Positions 59,301 to 64,000 of a stretch of DNA of 64,000 nt are shown here, piece by piece (position 1 is the stretch's first letter; every line of letters starts with the position of its first letter). The position numbers and the translations under genes are program-made. The notes below the pieces were generated by a model, which made no database searches, was not told the origin of the DNA, and saw only the letters and a list, made by a program, of their open reading frames with translations. The DNA is from Undaria pinnatifida (Eukaryota > Sar > Phaeophyceae > Laminariales > Alariaceae), in NCBI GenBank assembly GCA_012845835.1, contig JABAKD010000012.1, forward strand, positions 9,847,973-9,911,972, written 5' to 3'.

Positions 59301-62300
59301 CCTCCTCCTTCTCTCTGTCGCTCCTCCTCGCTCCTCCTCCTCCTGCTCCTCCTCGTTTTCCTCCCCCACCTGCTCCTCGCACGTGCGTCCCGCCCGCACA
59401 GATGTTTACGGCCTACAAGATGCCGGAACAAGCCAGGGACACCTACCGAAGAGTTTTGGAAAAGGTAGTATCGATACAGTACCACCAGCTAAACAGTACT
59501 GACAGCGTAAACTGGCCACAGGGTCGAGGAAGAATGCCTTTTGTGTGTAGGGAAACCGAACCACAACAAGGGAGGCTACATTCCGACAGACTCCCCTCGT
59601 ACAGCGAGAAGTACGTCCGTACCCGGCAGGAGAAGGGAAGGGGGGGGTCTGGGAGGTCGTGGTCGGGAGCACACAGGGAGTCGGGCGATGGGTGGGCGGG
59701 CAGACGGGTGGGGGATGCTCCTATTTTTTTCTCCTCGATAGTAGTTGTCTGTAACCCGCCTAAAACAAACACAGCGTTCGGGCAACATTGTTTGCTTTTG
59801 TTTTCCCCGTCCGCCGTTCGCCTCCCAGCCCACCCGTAGGTAGCCTTATGTTGTCTCCGCTCCAATGTGAAACTTGGTAAGTGTAGAACGCGTCATCTCC
59901 CTCGAATGTGAAACGTAAAAAAATGCAGAAGATACCGTCTGCCTGGAATGTGGAAACAAAATGTGAATGTAGAATAGCACAAAAATCTAACATTCGGTTT
60001 TCGCAATTGTCGAATGTGGTGCGTCCCTCCCCACCCAGGACCCGGACAACACCGAACACCTCTTGGCTTACGGAGAGCTCTGCGAGGCGCTCAAAGACGA
60101 GGGCGAAGCGATGAAAGCCTACGAAAAAGCGCTGCTGGGAAACCCGGGAATGGGGAAAGCTCACCTGAGGAAGGCAAGGTGCCGCGAAAAACGTGACAGA
60201 GGCGGGAAGGGGGGCGGGGGGAGGGGAGGTTAGCAGTGCTAAGTGATTGGTTCGTTGGTTGGTGGGCTGCTTCGGCTGTAGGCTGGTTTGGTTGGGGCGT
60301 GGTTTGCTTTCTCTCCCTCTCTCTCAGTCTCTCTCCCCCTCGATTTCTGTCTCTGTCTCGCTCCCGATTTCGATTCTGATTTTCAAGTTCGATAGCACTC
60401 TTGTCTCAACCTCTTTCTCCATATCGAGATCAATATCAATATCAGTATATATGTCAATAGCAATGTCAGTACAGTTATCTTCCTCGCTCCCCTCCACCCC
60501 CGCGCGCCCTCCACTCCCTCCCCCACCCCATTCCCTTGTTCTCCCCCGCCACCCCCCATTTCCTTCTCCGGCCCCCCGCCCCCCCCTAGGCGTTACTCCT
60601 CACCGGCACGGGTATTACGAACCAAGCGGCGCTCCACGCATGTGGCCTGAACGCCAAGGAAGCAGTTTTTCACTTCAAAGAGGCCGTGCGATCCGGGGAT
60701 GAGGAGGCTGCCGTCCCCGCCACCGAAGCCTTGGCTTGGTGTGAGATGGAGGTGCGGGTTGCCCTCGGCGTAGAGGGGGTGGGGGCGGGGTACCGCATAA
60801 AATATATTCAATATTTTGCAACACACCAAGTTTATACTGACGTTGGGGCACCGCCCCCACCCCCTACCCTTCCCCTATTTCGTTTTTCTCATTTTTTTTA
60901 ATGATCTCAAGCTGGTTCTTGCTTTCGATTTTTCCCGCGTTTTTTGTTTGTTTGTCTTTTTTTGAATTTATTCTGCTCGTTGCTGTGGTTCTTGTTCTTC
61001 GGGGCGGGACAGGAACAAGAAGTGGCAGAGTGGCGCCGCGTGGTAAAGGAAGAGCTGGCAACCCCGACTCCCACCCCACACCCACCCCCTCCCTTTGACG
61101 AGGGCGGTATAGAAAATAGAGGGATAGGCGGCAATGGGGAAGGCGGGGTTGGGGTTGGGGGTAGGGAAGGCGGTGGCGGCGGTGGGGGCTGGAGAATATG
61201 GGGAAAGGGGAAGAGGGAAGGGGGTGGGGGACGGGAGGGGAAGGGGAGCGGGGAGGGGGGACGAAATGTGGCGACTCATCGTTGGGTGAAGGAGATCGGA
61301 GGGTTTTTGTCCTTGCCCGAGGTGGAGGTGTCGGACGGCAAGGAGTTCATGGAGGCGTTTGTCAACCGTAGCAGGCCTGCAGTCATCAAGGTGTGGTGGT
61401 GATGGTGGTAGTGTCGTTGTTGTTGGTTTTGAAGGTGGCGTGTTGTTGTTGGCGATGTTGGTGTTGTTGGTGTTGGTGTTGTTGGTGATGGTGGTGGTTT
61501 TGGTGGTGTTGGTGTTGGTGTTGGTGGTGTTGGCGTTGTTGGTGTTGTTGGTATTGGTGTTGTTGGCGATGGTGGTGGTTTTGGTGTTGTTGGTGTTGGT
61601 GTTGGTGGTGTTGGTTTTGTTGTTGGTGGTGGTGGTAATGGTGTCGTGGAGTTGTTGTTTTTGCCGTTGCTTTCGTTGCTTTTTGCTGGTGTTACCGTCA
61701 TAGTAGCGGTCGTTACTTCTTCCGCACCGATTTTTGTTAAACACCCCACCCCACCCCTCGCCCTTCGCCTCTTGCCGCGGCAGAACTTCCAATCCGGTTT
61801 CGCACCGAAGGAGGCCTGGTCATGGGGGGCTCTGTCGGAACGCTTTGGGAACAGCACGGTGCGGGTCAGCCTGAGCGAGACTGGAAGGTACAGCACAACT
61901 GGTTCAGCGACACGTGCTACGATAGGGGTATATACATAGCACTTTTTGGATAAATACTTTTTTTTTCCCCTGAATGACGGGGCTCCTTAACCAAAAATTG
62001 CCGGAAATATTCATTTTTTTTTCCCCAGCAATATTTCTCGTTTTTTTACCTTTAATAGGCCGTGCGATTGTTCCTCGACTTGCGCTTATATAATGTTCTC
62101 ACAAATACGTTTCGGGATGAGGTATAGAGCTCTTTCTGTGATGAACCCCAGAAAAAAACGGCAAACCTCTGCCGTGGGAGTTTCTTCTGCCTCGCTCCCT
62201 CTTCCGCTCTCTTTTTCTCTTTCTCCTAGAACGTTCTCTCTCTCGCTCTTGCTCTAAGCGCGGTCATAGCGCGTACTGCGTGCTGTATATCTGCGCCAGT

Positions 62301-63170
62301 CTTCTATTTTCAGCAGTGCCACAGGACTATTAGTAGTAGGACAGACATTGCACGACAACCTTCCCCCCCCCCGCCCCTTCCGAGGGGAACAACACAGACG
62401 TACAAAGAAAGGACGGAAGTAAGGGAAACGCTAGCGCTAAGAAACGTGAATGAGGAAACACATTTAGAGACATTCGGGGGGTTAAAAGAAGAGGCAATAA
62501 TGAAAGCGTGTTAACACGGCCCAATGTACTACTCGAAAACGCTGAAATTACGTTTTCGTGCACCTTGAGTAGTCGGGTAGAGGAGGAAGAAGGCGCAAAG
62601 AGCTTCCCTGGTGACAACGCAGGCGAGAGTAGAGCCCACATAGTGGGAAAATGTAAACTGCACAGGGAGGAACGGAATGTGTTTGATAGATGGAGGCGCA
62701 AAAGAGACGGATGTGACATGAAGAAATTCGGTACATTACGAAAACGATCGCTATCCCAGCAGATAGATGGCCAAAGAGGAAGGAGAAATGATAAGAAAAA
62801 TCATTTTATGTAGCACATGGAAGAAAAGTGCTGAGCGCCTAAATGTTGGATGCGTCTCTATTAGGAGTAGGAACGGTGCTCCGTCTCGCAAAGGATGCGT
62901 GGGCAATAGTCAAATGACTAAGGCAAGCTGACAAGGGCAAGCAAAACGTGAGTACGCCCCCCCCCCTATATCTCCCCTACTGGTAGATTTGACGGGCCTG
63001 AAAATGGAAGCCTCTGGGGGCTTTCTTCGTCGGAGGAGGTGCTGGTTCGACCTCCCGGCGCTTCGATGGCTTTTGCCGACTTCTTGCAGCTGCTTAGGAC
63101 CAGGGGGATCGACGAATCGTTTTATCTCGAGTACTTGGCGACGCACCAGTACCTCGGCCGGGCGCTGACG
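53371..63170 (+). CDS. Secretory TPR protein with C-terminal JmjC/cupin-like domain, 3' partial
   Basis: Exons 53371-53472, 55721-55932, 56114-56245, 57886-57958, 58687-58761, 59402-59464, 60039-60173, 60590-60751, 61013-61390, 61784-61887, 62987-63170, then beyond the window; 540 codons so far, all phases consistent. Residues 1-20 form a signal peptide (MFVKLTALLVLAVSRIAVAG). Residues about 35-290 are TPR repeats (FAEAETLLRQAL, EAEGLYRRALEAFPDD, WEEAKESFERSLRLD, AERHYARSLELDPSN, AMKAYEKALLGNP). A Gly-rich linker (about 345-410) leads to LPEVEVSDGKEFMEAF, SRPAVIKNFQSGF and VLVRPPGASMAFADFLQLL, the N-terminal pattern of JMJD7-like JmjC/cupin_8 oxygenases. The HxD iron-binding part would be downstream, so catalytic activity cannot be judged. 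A signal peptide suggests an ER or luminal role (inference). The intron after 60173 appears to use a GC donor. Confidence 0.88.
54595..55015 (+). repeat. (CAGCCAACCAATCAGC)n-like minisatellite
   Basis: CAGCCAGCCAATCAGCC and variants repeated irregularly in intron 1 of the TPR-JmjC gene; a shorter related run continues at 55,135-55,200. Confidence 0.9.
55050..55130 (+). repeat. Decayed copy of the acceptor and start of exon 2 (TPR-JmjC gene)
   Basis: Matches 55700-55780: CTCGAA, TTCC, an AG acceptor (CTTGGCAG), then CGTCGTGAGTT and GAAACCCTGCTCAGGCGGGC, reading RREFTQAETLLRRALLGFP and then a stop. The real exon reads RREFAEAETLLRQAL. The duplicate acceptor looks usable, which would give a truncated product. 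Confidence 0.92.
55290..55372 (+). mobile_element. SINE-like tail fragment
   Basis: GTTCCGGCATAGTAGGGATG, AAGGTCTACGGTCATACG, CACAAACTGAGTACACCCCC. A smaller piece of the same tail (CTACGTCCATGCACAAAC) lies just upstream at about 55,245. Confidence 0.85.
55379..55657 (+). mobile_element. SINE-like poly(C)-tailed element, complete
   Basis: Runs from AGTGGCCACACCAGAAAACA through GGTGTCATCCATAAACAAG, GAAGGATGCAGTTCACC, CACCTGACGGCGCTTCGCGC and GGTCTATGGTCATACGACTA to CTGAGTACACCCCCCCC. Sense orientation, 63 bp before the 3' splice site of exon 2. Confidence 0.95.
56295..56350 (+). repeat. Short hairpin repeat, copy 6
   Basis: GGTCACGCAGCTTGCAAAGC, TGAGCTGTTATCGACC, ACTCAACTGGTCGAACTCGC. The CGACC/GGTCG arms pair. 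Confidence 0.75.
56481..56528 (+). repeat. Decayed copy of the exon 3 end (TPR-JmjC gene)
   Basis: Matches 56206-56253: CCACGAGGGACAAGGCCGCG, GCAGAGCGGGACTAGGCGAA, GTATATG against the exon's CCATGGGGGACGAAGATGC, GGCGGAGCGGCACTACGCGA, GGTGTGTG. An in-frame TAG has formed. Confidence 0.85.
56545..57125 (+). repeat. Diverged tandem units in intron 3
   Basis: CCCAGAGGTATGTAG(CGACC) or close variants recur at about 56,553, 56,646, 56,755 and 57,048, each spaced by roughly 90-110 bp or a multiple and accompanied by TTTGGTCT-ATC-G and GTAGG-G-AGGGGAT stretches. Confidence 0.7.
57342..57622 (+). mobile_element. SINE-like poly(C)-tailed element, complete
   Basis: ATGGCCACACCAGAAAACAA to CACAAACTGACCATCCCCCC with a C run of 12. 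It keeps every family landmark and is the first of two adjacent copies. Confidence 0.95.
57631..57872 (+). mobile_element. SINE-like element abutting a 3' splice site
   Basis: GTTGTCATCCGTAAGCAAG to GCGTTAAGTGAGTACACCCC. Its C-rich end runs straight into TCCTCGCCCCGGCAG, the acceptor of exon 57886-57958, only about 13 bp away, so the element's own tail is the splice-site pyrimidine tract. Confidence 0.93.
58800..59065 (+). repeat. (GGGATGG-AC)n satellite
   Basis: GGGATGGGATGGAC-type repeats in the intron after exon 58687-58761. Confidence 0.9.
59095..59390 (+). repeat. (CCTCCT/CGT)n pyrimidine tract
   Basis: CTCCTCCTCGTCCTC repeats immediately before the acceptor of exon 59402-59464. Long Arg-, Glu- and Leu-rich frames here are artefacts. 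Confidence 0.9.
61395..61640 (+). repeat. (TTGGTGTTGGTG)n satellite
   Basis: GTTGGTGTT/GGTGGTGGT repeats directly after the donor of exon 61013-61390. Confidence 0.9.
62390..62967 (+). mobile_element. LINE 3' end, 5'-truncated, with poly(C) tail at a 3' splice site
   Basis: Frameshifted remains of the LINE C-terminal zinc-knuckle-like region (SRAHIVGKCKLHREERNVF) and the conserved end (TGCGTCTCTATTAGGAGTA, GGTGCTCCGTCTCGCAAAGG, GTGAGTACG then a C run). Sense to the host gene; the C run ends about 20 bp before the acceptor CTACTGGTAG of exon 62987-63170. Confidence 0.9.
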
Positions 63171-63639
63171 GTGAGCTTTTCTTTTTGGCGTGTGTGTTTT
63201 TTCATTGTTTTCCTATTCAGTTTGGCCTCAAGTGCGTAGGCTTTCACTTCTGTTTTTTTGTGTGATTTGACCTGCCGGTTCTCAACGTTCACCTGGCAAC
63301 GTGTGTGGTTGATATACGTACGTCGGTAGGCATCTCAGGTGTCACGCACGCAGCGGTATAGGTGCACCCTTTTCGTTTAAGGCTCTTTAAAACCTCTCTT
63401 TAAAACCTCTTCCGAAGACTGAGATTTGGGGAAAAATAAAACGTGCTGCCCGATTAAAACTCCCATCGTAGCCTAGTAGGTAAACATGTGACGAAAAATA
63501 TTGCAAGAAAAAATCTGAAAAAAAAAAAGCCCCGAGGATTCTGCGGTAAGGGGCGCCGTGGTTCCGAAAGCGGTTTTAGCAAAAAAAATAAGAGCTACAT
63601 CTATCGTCACCGTGCTATTTTTTTCATGTGTCGGTGCGT

Positions 63640-63999
63640 CGGTCGGTAGCTATGCTCATACGTCAGAACGTCGCTACGTCGGTAAGTCGATGCAGGCGAC
63701 GTCGGCATGTCGGTTGCACTGTAAAATTTCGATACGTCGGCACGTCGACATGTCTGTATGTCGGTAAATTGTTAAATCGACATGTCGGTACGTCGGTATG
63801 TCGATACGTCGGTGTTTCGATATGCCAGCACGTCAATATGTCGGGACCAGGTATGCCCGTAAGTGGATACGTCGGTATGTCGGTAACTCGATACGTCGGT
63901 ATGCCGGCATGTCGGTAAGTCGGTATGTCAATACGTTGGTAAGTGTATACCAGGTACGTCGGTACTTCGGTACGTATGATACATCGATACGTCGAGAAG
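63640..63999 (+). repeat. (GTCGGTAYGTCGATAC)n minisatellite
   Basis: GTCGGTATGTCGGTAAGTCG and variants in the last visible intron of the TPR-JmjC gene, with an ACCAGGTA site inside (63948-63956 exact). Confidence 0.92.
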
Positions 64000-64000
64000 G

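Noticed and set aside
59013-59502. Several Arg-, Glu-, Pro- or Leu-rich frames of over 100 codons
   Set aside because: All come from the CCTCCT tract before exon 59402-59464.
60968-61896. Minus-strand frames of 206 and 274 codons rich in Thr, Asn and Pro
   Set aside because: Shadows of the Gly-rich exon and the TTGGTG satellite on the opposite strand.

Overview
This is intron-rich nuclear DNA of a eukaryote. No bacterial operons, Shine-Dalgarno-led genes, CRISPR arrays or phage genes are visible. Coding sequence is split into short exons (about 50-450 nt) with GT-AG introns of 0.3-2.5 kb, and the introns and spacers are full of microsatellites, satellites, hairpin repeats and retroelement debris. 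The organism is an inference only: the gene structure and the style of LINE would suit a stramenopile alga, a brown alga such as Ectocarpus being my best guess, but nothing here proves it.

Layout. (1) About 1-12,055, + strand: a coiled-coil protein gene of at least 13 exons whose splice phases all agree; its 5' end lies outside the window. (2) About 12.1-26.4 kb: mostly repeats, with two weak candidate exons near 13.7-14.1 kb and a pair of related satellite-bearing segments at 18.6-20 and 22.8-24.4 kb. (3) 26,439-29,009, - strand: a four-exon gene for a 198-residue protein with one N-terminal membrane segment, not recognised. (4) 29.0-45.1 kb: repeat desert with palindromic repeats (29.7-31.3 kb), a 1.9-kb foldback element (39.0-40.9 kb) and a decayed LINE (42.6-44.0 kb). 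(5) 45,163-49,324, +: a complete five-exon ARL1-type small GTPase. (6) 49.3-53.4 kb: no gene seen. (7) 53,371 to beyond 63,170, +: a secretory TPR protein running into a JmjC/cupin-like domain, cut off by the window edge.

The genes do not form a pathway. The shared signal is how their introns are built. In all four confident genes, introns contain decayed copies of the neighbouring exon's edge together with its splice site. A LINE and a SINE family that end in poly(C) rather than poly(A), and share a 3' tail, are scattered through the window. All intronic copies inside the confident genes are in sense orientation, and in five introns the poly(C) tail lies just upstream of the 3' splice site, where it can serve as the polypyrimidine tract. 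I regard these two observations as the most interesting content of the window.
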